Shown piece after piece: positions 1 to 12,651 of a stretch of 31,756 nt of DNA. The translations under genes were made by a program, and so were the position numbers. The notes beneath the pieces were generated by a model. The model did no database searches. It saw only the letters and a list, made by a program, of their open reading frames with translations, and had not been told where the DNA came from. The stretch covers positions 130,604 through 162,359 of the forward strand of contig BFEA01001026.1 in NCBI GenBank assembly GCA_003427395.1, given 5' to 3'. Origin of the DNA: Chara braunii. Lineage: Eukaryota; Streptophyta; Charophyceae; Charales; Characeae. The stretch's first letter is position 1, and each line of letters opens with the position of its first letter.

Positions 1-65
<65 letters not shown>

Positions 66-87
66 TTCAAGATCTACAGAATGGATT

Positions 88-124
<37 letters not shown>

Positions 125-148
125 TTCAAGATCTACAGAATGGATTGT
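1..148. repeat. (TG)n microsatellite with duplicated 28-bp flank
   Basis: TG repeats at 1-63 and 89-122 are each followed by the same sequence (tagttcaagatctacagaat and on to ggattg). It is a compound tandem duplication, or an assembly product of the microsatellite. Confidence 0.9.
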
Positions 149-451
149 ACGGTCAATAGACTGTGCAGTCATTGACCGCGTACAGAGACTGAAAGTCGGC
201 CCGAATATAGTTATCACGACCGTACGTTCTATTCGGGGTAAGACGGTCGGTGCAATCCGTGCACTGTAAGCTCGTAATTCCCCAGTGTCACACAAATGCC
301 TTCGAGATGACCTTATCCTACTTGAAGCTTCATAACGTGGTATCTGGTTATCGTGCCATCGCTTTCTTCCCTTCGACAACGGCTGAATGCTCCATGCCTG
401 CCCTCCCTGCAGGTGTGGTCGTCTCTTGTATCACGCGAATGTGTTTGAGAC

Positions 452-527
452 GAACATATTTACCAACTAGTTCATATTTACCAACTACTTGGGTAAATAA
501 TTACCAACTAGTTGGGTAAATATGTTC
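452..527. repeat. Small foldback element
   Basis: GAACATATTTACCAACTAGT at the left is matched by its reverse complement at 509-527, with one inserted base. The centre contains a second smaller inversion (atttacc / gggtaaat). Confidence 0.75.
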
Positions 528-743
528 AAGCTCTATAGATAGAACTTTCCAAACTGGCTGTCTGATTATCGCTCTGGCTGTCTCCTCTGTAAGTAGTATG
601 TCCTTTCGCGAACTAGTTTGCCAACACCTGTTGCCAACCAGTTTGCCCACATGTTGACGTTGAACTGGTTGGCTTCATACGGTCGTGGAACCGTACCGTT
701 GTGTAATTGCAATGTGGATCCGAATGTAGGGATCCCCATCTTA

Positions 744-886
744 GGGCTTCGTTCCATTACTCGATCATTCTCAACGTATATGGACTGTGGAATGGACCAG
801 ACACATAGGCTGGTCAAACACTTCGAATCTATGTGGAGCATTACCAGCTCCAGATCGTGAGAATGTTGTGTAGTGGAGCAAGGCCC
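744..886. mobile_element. MITE, GGGCCTCGCTCC family, diverged copy
   Basis: The left end reads GGGCTTCGTTCCATTACTC; the right end, TAGTGGAGCAAGGCCC, is roughly its inverted complement. The ends match the better preserved copies at 930, 9460 and 18243. The interior is not obviously conserved, so this is the weakest copy. Confidence 0.5.
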
Positions 887-929
887 TTTCAGTGAGTGAT
901 CTTTTGGTTGCGTGATGTGTCCTCGACAT

Positions 930-1047
930 GGGCCTCGCTCCACGATTCTGCACATGCAGAAAAAAACAAAAATATGGGGGATCTTTCCGTGTTCTAGCTT
1001 AGGATTCAGTCTCATTTTGCACATTTTGAGAGTGTGGACCGAGGCCC
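930..1047. mobile_element. MITE, GGGCCTCGCTCC family
   Basis: The 118-bp element starts GGGCCTCGCTCCA and ends TGGACCGAGGCCC. Its interior (short A-rich stretch, then atgggggatctttcc) matches the right half of the palindrome at 18243-18490. No coding capacity. Confidence 0.75.
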
Positions 1048-1841
1048 ATGGAAAGACATGAAGGTGATAGGTGCCGTCCCTAGTCAGGGAAAGGTATATG
1101 GATGCGATCGTCATCATTATTATGAGAAGATATTTGAAAGCCATCCCTAGTGGAGGCAATTGTTTGAACTGCGTCTAGGGTATCCCTATGATGGAGTGGT
1201 CTTTCTGGTCTATTGTGTACAACTCTTTTGGCCTCCATGGGAAGAGTCTCACCTGGCCGAGTTCCGCTATTTATCCTGGGAATGACTGTAGTCTATAGAA
1301 CACGAACGACCTCAGAGGTCACAGTATATGTCACCCTCCACGATGAGTTGATGAGAACGGTGCTGAGATGCTGTTATAGCGCTCGTTGGGCACTTGGTTG
1401 TTGTCTTTGGGCACAAACGTACTCAGTGGTCACAGTATACGTCACAAACAGTAGATAAGTCCGGGCTTGAACCATTTCTCCCACAATAAATCAGTACAAG
1501 TGGCGTCGTAAGATGATTTCACGGGTCAAGGTCGAAATGGGATCGGGTGCTACAATAGTACCTGGATACTCGGAATTGTGATTTGCGCCTCACTCTCCAG
1601 GATGAGTTGAGAACAGTGCTGGGATGCTGTGGTCTGTTCTCCGAAGTTGTGGGCGAAAAGGATCGCTTACGGAACTCGTCGCTTGATGTGAACAAGGAAG
1701 AAGGAAGGCAGGCTGCAAATCTTCTTCTGGTCTGGATGCAACTTTGTTGAATGCGTGCTTGATGGAACCAGGAAGGCTGCGAATCTTCTGCTTGTGTTGA
1801 CAGAAATTGGTTGAATGCTTTGCTTTCGCCTTCCCGCGCAG

Positions 1842-1931
1842 GTTCTTGGACTGCCATGGGAAACCAATACGGAAGCTCTCAAACAGTATATGAGCAAATT
1901 TGGGGATTTGGATGATGTAGTCGTGATGAAG
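1842..1931 (+). CDS. Exon: RRM1 beta1-alpha1-beta2
   Basis: This 90-bp exon encodes 30 residues from VLGLPWETNTEAL to DDVVVMK. The acceptor is cgcgcag and the donor gtaaga. It starts inside the RNP2 strand, so at least one earlier coding exon is missing. The exon ends in phase 0 after Lys. Confidence 0.88.
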
Positions 1932-4264
1932 GTAAGAACTGTTATGTTGATATTCCTATCGATAGGAACAGAAATCGGTGTCAACTGTTCTCTTGATTGT
2001 CAGCCCAAGCTCTTCGCATGCCCAATGTGTTTGCGGCGACCCTGTAAAGTGAATGCAAGTCAGTTATAAGCCGAGAATGGAATTTTCCTGTTGCCGTGCT
2101 CCTGTAAATGTTACGAATTGGCTTCCACGCCGTTTTTTTTGTTTACCAAGTCCCTCCACCAGTGTTTGTACTCGTGTGCTTTTATTGGCAGAACATGGTT
2201 TCCACCAGTGTTTGTACTCGTGTGCTTTTATTGGAAGAACATGGTTGTAGTGCAGCTCGTTCTTCTGGAACATGGTGGTTATATCCTAGTGCAGCTCGTT
2301 CTTTTCCGGAAATTGAATGCTTTCATTGGTGGGGCTTGTCCTGCTCTTTTCTTAATATCTTGCTGTCTGTTTTCTTCTCGCATCACTTCTTTCTTTATTT
2401 CTTCGTCTTTTGTCATTTCTTTCTTTTTTTCTTGTGCTCTCTCATCTGCCATCTCTTTCCTGTCTGTCGCCTCTGTGCCTCTTCTGGCTTCTCTCTACTC
2501 CTGCCGGCTTTCTCTCCCCTCCCGTCTCCCTTTACTACCGATTTCTACCTCCTCACTCTCCCTTTTGTCATTTATCTTTCGCTTTTCTCATCTCATCTGT
2601 CGCCTTGTCGTCCTGTCTCTTATCTTCCATCTTGTGCGTTTCCTTGTCTTCATTTTTTTGCGTGTTCATTTGTGTGTCCTCTTGCAAGGGAGTTTTCCAG
2701 AATGTTACAAGTTGGCCGATTGCTTACTGCCACTTCTGTTTGTCTTGAACAGGATCGTGCCACGGGGCGCTCGAGAGGTTTTGGATATGTCACGTTTAGC
2801 AATGCAACAGACGCTGAGGTGAGGTTGCTTCCTGCATCAGAAATGTGTTTGTTGCAAATAGCTTCCTCAACACATGATGACGCTGGTCTGTTTTTCATGA
2901 CTATAGGCATGGTCTATATTTCAATGACTACGACTATTACTGTACCGGAACTGTGTTTCTTTGCAGATGTCTTGCTCGAGAGAGGGCCGTCAGGCCTACA
3001 CTGGTAACCATTTCAATTATTGCTGTCCTTGTGCAGGCCTGTCTTTGCTTTTTCCACACTAGTAGAAATTGCTAACGTGAGAATTAGCCTATCCAGGCCA
3101 CCCGCCATCCTACTGGCCCGGCAGTCCGGATTTTCATGCGATCTTAAGACTTCAAGATCGTGTGAAAATCCGGACCGTCGGGTCTGCCGAACGGCCTGGA
3201 TCATCGTGCGATCTTAAAGTCTTAAGATCGCGGGACGACCCTAGCCATTGGCCCGGTAGGACCACGGGCGGCTGGGATCATTGCGAGAAAGGATGAAGTG
3301 TATGACATTGCTCGCGTATGGCATGTTGATGAGAACTGCTTGCTTATGGTGCGTTGGAGATGTTGGCAATGTGTATGCTCATTTATGGAGGGGAAAGCAC
3401 TGAGTAATTGGCCAATTTGTTAACAAACTCTGAAGGCCTGGGTTACTGGGGAGGCTATGTTCTGTAGGTTCTTTAGCATTTTGGGTGGGATGATTGCCGG
3501 GAAGCCCGTGTTGTCTTGCCCTAGGCTCTGGCCTTCTTTAGGTATGTAAACCAAGTTAACCTGAAGACGTTGCATGTGTGCCATGCATGGTGGTTTTGCG
3601 TTGTCCATGCAGAAAGTTGTCCAGATGAAGCACGAACTCGGTGGAAGGAACATGGAAGTTAAGGTGGCCACCCCTAAGGTGTGTATATGGGTGCCATATA
3701 TCATTTCTCCATCTCTGCAATACTTCGACCATTGGTTTGCTGTCACATTGCCATGCATTCGTCTTCTTTACGAAGCAATTTCCGATCACTTGAACTGAAG
3801 TAGCTTTTTTATGCTCTTCCCCTGCCTTCCTGTTGCTCCCACCCCGTCCCTCCGCCCAACAAGGCCATCGTTTTTGGTTATCTTCTGCTTTGCTTTTGTT
3901 TTTTTTTCAGCCACGTGTGTAAACATGATGCATATTGCCGCCTGCTCAGTACTATGTTTTTCTCACGCACTCAAGGGCTCCCAGTACCATTCCTCCCTGC
4001 TCCCTGCTGTGGACTCTTCGTGCTCCAGCCACCTATCAGTTTCATGAAGATGGCGAGGAGACAAGTCTGACAGTCGATGTTTGGTGGTTGGCTGCAGGAG
4101 GAAATGAAGTCTGCTGTGAAGCAGGGCATAACCCGAATCTTTGTGGCACGTATCCCTCATTCCATAGATGATGATTCTTTCCGAGCGTAAGTCCTGCTGA
4201 ACCATCCCTGTGATCTGGAGTGGGGACTGTATTTGGTGGATGTTTGACAAGACTCTCACACACA

Positions 4265-4322
<58 letters not shown>

Positions 4323-4323
4323 N

Positions 4324-4404
<81 letters not shown>

Positions 4405-7400
4405 GTTTATCTACGAGTTCTTGTTCTCTTTCTTGTGCTTAGTGGCAAGAGGAGGAAGAACATTACTGAATGAGAGAATCTTGAACCGGAGAGGAGTGTG
4501 CATCTGTAGGAAATGGATGAAATGAGCAGAGACCAACAAGCGAAGTGATGTCAAATGCGTGGGTGGTAATGACAAAGGTGGGTTGAAAAGAGCAGACTTC
4601 GTAATAACAGGGAAAATAGAGTGGGAGAGAAGAGAATATCGTGGCAGAAATCTTTGTAGGTAATAACAGGAAAAATAGAGTGGGAGAAAGAGAATAGCGA
4701 GGTGGAAATCTTTGGTATTGTGTGTGAAAACTACTTGCGTTAGATCCAAATACAATAGAGATCGCATTGCACATCAGAATCAATTAGCATTCTTTTCTTT
4801 TCTGGCATGGTCGTCATGGTGTTCGTGTGTGCCGAGGGTTGCCTTCAATGAATGAAGCTCCTAATAATTTGTGCCAAGATTTCCTCAAATACCTTCTAAT
4901 TTGCGGCGAATGATAACAAGCAATCTACAAGATCCTCGGGAGAGAGCTATCATAACAGTCTTGTGGCTGTTGGTTAAACGACTACACCCTCTTTGTGCCT
5001 GTTGCTAATCCCGCGGGGCCCTAGCTTTTTCAGTTGGCCTATTGGACAGTCCAATTGGGACAGGGTTTCCTCCGCCTACAAATAGTGGGCCAACTGACCC
5101 AAATTTTCAGGAGGTAGTGGAGGATTAAGGTGCTGGGCAATCCCTGAAGCCTTATTCATGTCCTGGGAGGTCTTGCGTTAGGTCTGTGTAAAGAAACCGG
5201 AATTTCTATCGAACTCCAGTCCACTTGCTTGGTAAAGTGAATTAGTGATATGAAATGGGTAACCTGCAAGGAACTAGAAGGTTGATGAGCAATAAAATTT
5301 TGATGGAATTTTCTGACTACGAGTGAAGCTACTGGCAAACCCATTCAGCTCCCTTTTTTCCGCTATCAGATACTTGTACGAGCTGCGTAAACAATGAGAC
5401 GGTGCAATTCTCTTTCTTCCAATGTGCGATTCTGTCCCTAAAAAAGAGCACAAATGGACTGGTGGTTTAAGTGTGTAGGAAGACTGAGATGGTTTCATGG
5501 TTTCATTGTCTGTGGAAGGTACGGGCCATATTCTCGAGTTGCATTGTTATCACATTGCTGTCAGCATGTTCACATGAAGCTGTCTTTGTCACGGCATAGA
5601 TGAGATGGTTCTGTAGTTTCCTTGCTGAGTTTTGCGGTTGTAACTCTGGTCACGGCAGGTTCTCGGAGCAGTATGTGTAACTTCAGTGGGTTTGTGACCT
5701 GTATCGCCTTGGGTATGGGCTGGTGAACTGGATTTGAATTGATTTACCAAGAATGGTTGATGGTGGTTGTGATGCTCGACATTGGTACTTGTACCCTGAT
5801 GCTTGTCCTGTTATCTTTCGTGGCACAGGTACTTTGAGAAGTACGGAAACGTTACGGATGCCTACATGCCCAAGGTAGTTATTGGTTTCTGATGTAATCT
5901 TCAACGCCTCGGTGTCCTTAATGCAATTTTTTGTGGTTTGGGTTGACCCCGCGACTTCTTGGAAGACACTTAGTCTCAGACATTTAACCTCGCAACTGGG
6001 CAACAAGCGCTAGTCCTCTTGCTACACGTATTGATCATGTCGTCTCTTGTGTGTTCTCTGGCTGTATGATCCTCAGTGGTCATGACTGACATCGAGGTCC
6101 ATTTCTCTCACACAGGAGGATGCCAAGCACCGTTGTCCTGGCATTGTGTACACGTATCCCTTGATTGAATTGCGCTTGCTGAGCACTGATGTCACTGCGC
6201 TGTGGACAAACTTTGGGGGATGAGAGTGCGTCGTTGATCACTTAGTGGAGCGCATAAGGGTAACGACGGGGTATATCGAGGAAGGAATCATGTCAACATG
6301 ATTTTGCCAATAAGAGCGAAGTAGAGGAAACAATCGTTGGTACATTGACCAAGTTTAGAACGATTGCGTAAATCTTTTTCCACTAAAGATTGGCAAGCAT
6401 TGGGTGGGGCAAGCATTGGATGGAGGGTTGAAGTCAAGGACTTGATGAAAAAGAATGATCGTAGAGGAGGGAACAGAGACATGGATGATGATGGGAAGAT
6501 GGTCGAAGCAGATATGGAGAAGAAGAAGAGGAATATGAACGAATTGGAAGGGGGAGGAAATAAAAGACAGTCGGCAAACAGGGCCTGGAGGAGTATGAAT
6601 GAGGTGATGAGGAAAAAGAGAACAGATCTAGCAGATGAACGACGTGGAAGGGGGTCGCTGGGTTGGTTTGCATGTGGCCCGGTAGGAGTGGGGAGTGATT
6701 GGGGGGTGAAATGGAAGAGAAAGGGGGTATCAGTGATTGCATGCATTCAGTGTCTCACGCTTCGTGCCTTTTCTTCCAGCGCAGATGTCTTTGTGACGTT
6801 GCAGTTCGTTTTGGGGAATGAAAATGATGGTGAGGCCTACATAAGAGATTTTCACATGGCTTCGACTGATGAAATGCACGGTTGTGTTGGGTTGATATTT
6901 GCAGGATCACACATCGAAGCAGCATCGTGGAATTGGTTTCATCACCTTTGACAATCCGGGTAAAGCTTAAACGAATCCCATTATTTTGGATACCGCAAAA
7001 TGGCTGAGTACATGTCGTCCAATTGGCATGCATGTGGTCTTATCTACTTGCAGCCTTGTAGAGAAAATGGCAAATGTGCATGTGGTCTATCTACTTGGAT
7101 CCAAGGTGTTTTCATGCAAAATTCGCTCTTTTCAGTTTCAGGATTTTCAGGGTTGGCCAAAACAGTCATCTGCAAGACCCCAACAAACACCGAACTTGGC
7201 ATTCTCAGGCCTTGACTAAAAACAAATTAGGGCAAAGAAAAAGGTGAAAGAAAACCCAAATGTGCTTTTCAGTGTTGGGGGTGTTAACCTGCAGACCTTG
7301 ACTAAAAATAAAACAGGGCAAAGAAGAAAAAGGTGAAAAAAAACCCAAATGCACTTTTCAGTGTTGGGGATCTTAACCTGGGACTGAAAAGTGGGGGTCC

Positions 7401-8566
7401 CTGTTAACCACTTGTGGATCTTTACTGCCGCGAGATCATGTTTTTCTTCGACGTCACTTTATTCCTCGCCGGAGTAGTGTGTGTTTGCCACTTTCAAGGA
7501 GAGCTGCTGTTTGGAAGACTTTGAAAGGAATATGTTTAAGGGGGCTGTGGTGGCCTCTGTAGCGGTGTTTATTATGGAAACAGGAATGACGTGCAAATGG
7601 ATGAGGACATCCTCCTTTTGAACAAGTGTTTGATGAAACCCCCTCCACAAGGAAATGTAGTTGTTCGCTTTTCTCTTGACTTCAAGGTCACATATCAATG
7701 AAGGATTGGGTCGATTGGCATATTTAGAGGAGGCAAAAGATAAGTGGTGAAAGCTGTGCATGCATTCCTGTTAATCATCAGTGACAGTGCAGTACGTGAC
7801 CATGTGGTCTGCTGACGCAGAGAGCTAATTTGTGGCCTTGGTCTCTCTGTTGCAGAGGCTGTTGACAAGGTGATGAAGGAAATTCATGAGCTTGGTGGGC
7901 AGCCTGTGGCGATTGACCGTGCGCAGTCAAAGGTTGGTGCCGCTAAAACAGTCGTTTTCTCTGTGGCTGGGTGCATAGTTATGCTGTCGAGGACAGGGAG
8001 GACAGGGAGGACAGGATACCGTTTGTTTGTGCTGGTTAGTTAGGGGAAGTTATGGTATGGTGATGCTTCAAAATGAATCAGAAGTGAAAGAGGAAATGAA
8101 AATTGTTGCGAGGTTAGGATTGCACCAGCTGGCGGATGGTGGACTTTCTGGGTAAGGAAAGCTATGTATAGACTCGAGAGATTTTGTAAGCATTTTGGAG
8201 AGGCTTGAAGTCAGAAGTTGCTGTGCCCATGGGGTCCACTCACTGGTTCAGTAGTAATGCTGGACTAGAAAAGGGTGGAATGGCCAGTCCTCAAGCCTCT
8301 GAACGGTGGAGGTAGAAGGTAATTGATCCCTAAAGGACACTTCACAGCAATCTCTTACCACCTCTCCAGCCTTGTTGAGAAAGAAGTAAATTGAAATCTA
8401 AACTCTTTACTTCCTCTCCAACCTTGGCGAGGAGGAAGTAAACTGAAATCAAGGATAGTAGTCCTGTTGTAGCTTTGCCTGCTACGAAGATTTGAATGTG
8501 TGTGCTTTGTGGAAGATCGGGAGGGAGAGGGGGAGATATGATGATGATTTGCACCTTCGTTCGAAA

Positions 8567-8630
<64 letters not shown>

Positions 8631-11600
8631 GGAGAGAGAGAGAGAGAGATTCTACACGTTCCACCCTGCCTGTAGTCAAATGATGTTTCATGCAGGAGTT
8701 AAGTGATCTGTGTGGTGGAGATGTTCATCATTTGATCTTACTTCCGAATCTGTAGTTGTAGCCAAATGCTCTGTCAGGTGGTAGCTTCCTTTTTCTGATC
8801 TCCTGCGGAATGTGTTGTTGCACAGACGAGCACGAAGGGGAGCAGGTATGCTTTTGCCCTGAAAAAAGTGTTTAATTGGGTGTGTACGGAGGTTTAATTG
8901 GGTGTGTATGGTAGCAATTTATTTTGTAATGTTTGATTGTTTATGCTCACTGATTGGAAATCATGGTTGTTTGCTGTGCAGGAAGAGAGCTATGGAAGAT
9001 GGGGACCTGGCATGGGCCTTGGGATGGGCCTGGGGATGGGGATGATGGGCATGGGCATGGGTGGGATGGGCCGGTTTGGCTGGGGCGGCACAGGAGTTAT
9101 GGGGTCCTATGATAGTTACGGATCAACCGATGGGCCAACGGCATACGACCCCACACTCGGGCAGCACGTGCAGCAGTATAGCAGTTTACCGCTAGGGGGG
9201 GTGTTTGGAGGAGTCGGGGGAACAGGAGGGGCATTGGGTGGGAGATCTATGGACGGGGCAAGGGGTGGTTTGGGATCCCAGGGCATGCTCAGGGGTGGGG
9301 TAAGCCTTGGCCCGAAGATTTTTGTGGGACGGCTTCCCGCGGAAACAACGTCTGAAGATCTTCGGCGCTATTTCAACAACTTTGGACGGATTGCGGATGT
9401 TTACCTCCCAAAGGTGAGCTTCACTCCGGACGGTAGCACGTCTTGTTGTGTGGGATTTAGGGCCTCGCTCCACCACTCACCAAATGTGCGAATGGGAAAT
9501 GCATCTTACCGTAGGAAGTGGAGATATACAGGTGCCGTGTTTTTGTCTTTTTCACCTGTGGTGAGTGGTAGAGTGAGGCCCTATTTGTATGCATATACTG
9601 ATTTCCCTTGTGGCAGCGCTCGTCCTTGCATTGGAGTTCTTGGATGATGTGCGAGTAATTTGTACTACTGTCAACTCCTTTGCGGTACTCGTCCTTTTCC
9701 GGCTGTCTGAAGTGAATTTGTTGGGCAATTGCTTGATGTCAGCCAATGCCGTATTCTTTTTTCTTTGCCGGCGCTGTGGAAGAATGGCTAACGATCTGCT
9801 GAGTCGCTGATCTGTGTGTGTCCTTGCAGGATCCGAAGAAGAACACCCACAGGGGTTTTGGTTTTGTGACGTTTGAAACTGATGCGGCGGCTGAGCGTGT
9901 GGCAGCACGCAGTCATGAAATACATGGACAACCAGTACGTTATAACTGATCTCTGCGAACTATCTGTTATGCCCTGTGTCATAAATGGGATAGTGTCTGA
10001 TCTATGCGAACTATCTGTTGTGCCCTGTGTTATAAATGGGATAGTGTCTGCCAAACTCCTGCTCACAGCAGCTTGTCGCGTTCTGACCGGTTTTCTTCAC
10101 CACCGTGTGCAGTATGCTCTTGTTGTCTGGCACGCGCAATGTGAAACCCTGGAAAGACCCTGTTTACCTGCATTCAAATGTTTTGAAGCATCAGTTCGTT
10201 TTAATCCTGTTTGGATTGGTTAGTGCACAGATTTATGTGAAATAATTCCTGGAGTTTGACTTCTACACGTCTTCTCTCGATGAATGTTTTGTGTTGACGA
10301 TCCACAACGTGGTTTGTTTGAGGTCCCATTTCTCGATTGAAGAAAATGGATAAAAGTATACGTTGCTACTTCATGCTGATATGTATGAAGTTATGCAGAT
10401 AATACAGTTACGGAGTGCAGGTTCGAACCATGGTATTGTGATTTTTCTGGTCGTTAGTTGACCACCACGGTGGTAAAGTGAAAGGTCCACGTCGGGCGAA
10501 TCAAGACACTTGGAAATTTCGGAGTAGTCCTGTGTCAGTCCACCGACAAAGCACACAATGGCACTAGACGGTGAACTAGTATGGGCAAGTTGAGCACTGT
10601 ATTTTTTCAGAAAAGAAAATGGCACGTCCTTCATAAGGAGGTGTCGTCGGCGTAAGTTCAACAGTGATGCAAGTTGAGGCGAAGTATGATCTAAATTAAT
10701 GGCAAAGTGACCGCAATGAACATAAGCCATTTTCAAAGTATCGAACAGAAGTCGCCCGACAGGTTACTAATCCAATGGTCGACATTGCTTATTGAACATC
10801 TGCGATGCAGATTGCTGTTGACCGAGCCTCTCCAAGAGATGATGTGGTGGGAGGAGCAAGTGCAGTCTCGCTTGGTACAGGCGGTGTTGTGGGTGGTACT
10901 TCTACCGGGGGAGCTGGTGGACCACTTCGGAACACGTCGATTGGAGCTTCTGCCTATGGAAGCGTAAGTAGAGCTTCTGCTTGTTTTGAAAGCCTATTGT
11001 ACCGATGAAACTCGAGATGACAAACTCAAAGAACCCCTTCCGTTTGGTGGTCGGCCACTGTGAGAGAGCGGATGTGCGAGTTTTTTTTCTGGATTCAAGT
11101 GGAGTCGCGAGGACATGTGCTTTTGACAGACTTGTGGGGGAAGCACTTCGCTTCTTTCCTGTCGAAACACGTTCTGGCATATCCTACCCGCTCAGAGATT
11201 TGTATCTTTCTTTGATTTTCTCCTTTTTAACTAGGACAGGGTCCTTTTAGTCCCCATTCTTGGGATCATCAGTCGTATTGCGTTCTGCTGGCAAGGTGAA
11301 AGCACAATCCATGATTTTTCCCACTCAACACCTCCTTCCCTCCTGGGTAGAGGATCCCTGACCACCATTGATTGCTACCTAATGGAAGGATTGACTGTCA
11401 GTTTTTGCTGTTCTCATCACCCGTCCCTTCTGAGGTACATCTGGCGAGTGGAAACCACAATCCGTGATTAAATCACTCGACACCGTCTTCCTTTCAGGCG
11501 AGACGATTCCGGACCAGCATTCCTCCATAATAGAGAATGGACTGTCAGGGTGCCATTCTCGTCGCCAGTCCCTTTCAGAAACAACTGAGCTATGTCTGCC

Positions 11601-12596
11601 GGAATTAGGTTGTCATTCTTGTGGCCAGTCCCTTTCAGAAACAACTGAGGTACATCTGCCAGAATTGGAAGTAATCCTACAAATTACAATCCTGAATAGG
11701 GAATCCCAGAGTGAAATGGAGCGAGTTGAGTACTGAAAAATAGCCCTCCTTGAATCTTTGTGACAGGGGACGTCGGTTTGGTTACCATTGCTGAGCGGAA
11801 AGCCCGTTGTTCTGAGTTTAGCCTGTATCCCCCTTCCTTCAGCTGCGTATGTTGTCCTGGATAGTAGCGATCTTGCATCGTATTGGTCAGACCTTCAAGA
11901 ATGGTCTCTTCCCCTTGGCGAACTTGTCTGGTCTAGTATAGGTCACCTGTTCGACCGAGTAGCGATTGCAGGGCGGTTCGCTCTCCACCAGGAGCGTAAG
12001 CTGGGCGTAGGACCCCTCTCTCGTCGTTAACTCCCTGTCGATTGTCTAAGCGCAGAGATCTCTGCGTCGATATGATCCACAGCAGGAAAAAACAGGTCCG
12101 CTTACCACTGCGCACACGGATGTTGGAATCCGATGGAACCGATGGATAGAATGTTGTTACGAGACTGATGGATAGAAAAATGGTGCAGAGTGGTGTGGTT
12201 GGAGGGAGAGGGGCGCGAACAGAGATGAGGGAAGGTGCTTTTGATTCTTTCCTAGATATTTCTTGTAATTTCATTAATCTGACGTGTCCGCAAGCGACAT
12301 GTTCAGAAGAATCTCAAGTTGAACATGACGTGGTGTGTTCTCTTTTTGTTTGTACCCAGTAATAATTGTTTGTGTTTCCTTTCCAAAAACTGGGCTTGTT
12401 TGTATGTCTCTGTGGAAAGTGGAATGCCGACCAGTCACGGTAGGGGTTTTGTTGCTGCCTAGGATAGTACCCCTGCTCCCAGGCTCTGGCAAAGGATAGT
12501 ACCCCTGCTCCCAGGCACTGGCAATCAACATTGGTGGGAATGTTTATTATCCATGTTCCGTTCATTGACGTCAGAAATTTTCTCTTGTGCGCCTTC

Positions 12597-12651
<55 letters not shown>

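Larger units (their letters stand above)
1..1841. other. Non-coding sequence or first intron with repeats
   Basis: I see no convincing exon here. The stretch holds TG microsatellites with a duplicated 28-bp flank, a small foldback at 452-527, two MITE copies (744-886 and 930-1047), and diverged duplicates at 1335-1373/1595-1631 and about 1681-1750/1757-1822. The missing first coding exon may lie upstream of the window. Confidence 0.5.

Noticed and set aside
250-276. Possible first coding exon ending Lys-Leu before gtaatt
   Set aside because: The frame has an upstream stop (TAG at 208-210) and no ATG between it and the donor.
566-1159. 197-codon minus-strand frame
   Set aside because: It runs through two MITE copies and has no recognisable protein features.
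1807-1841. Lys-Leu codons (aaattg) just before the first RRM1 exon
   Set aside because: An intron here would be only about 30 bp and the frame has a stop just upstream.
2091-3007. Frames of 243 and 299 codons around 2.1-3.0 kb
   Set aside because: They translate a pyrimidine-rich intron and a tandem repeat. Only the short RGFGYVTF exon inside is real.
6364-6951. 195-codon plus-strand frame
   Set aside because: It lies in an intron of the RNA-binding gene, is a purine-rich translation without domain features, and overlaps the true RRM2 exon in another frame.
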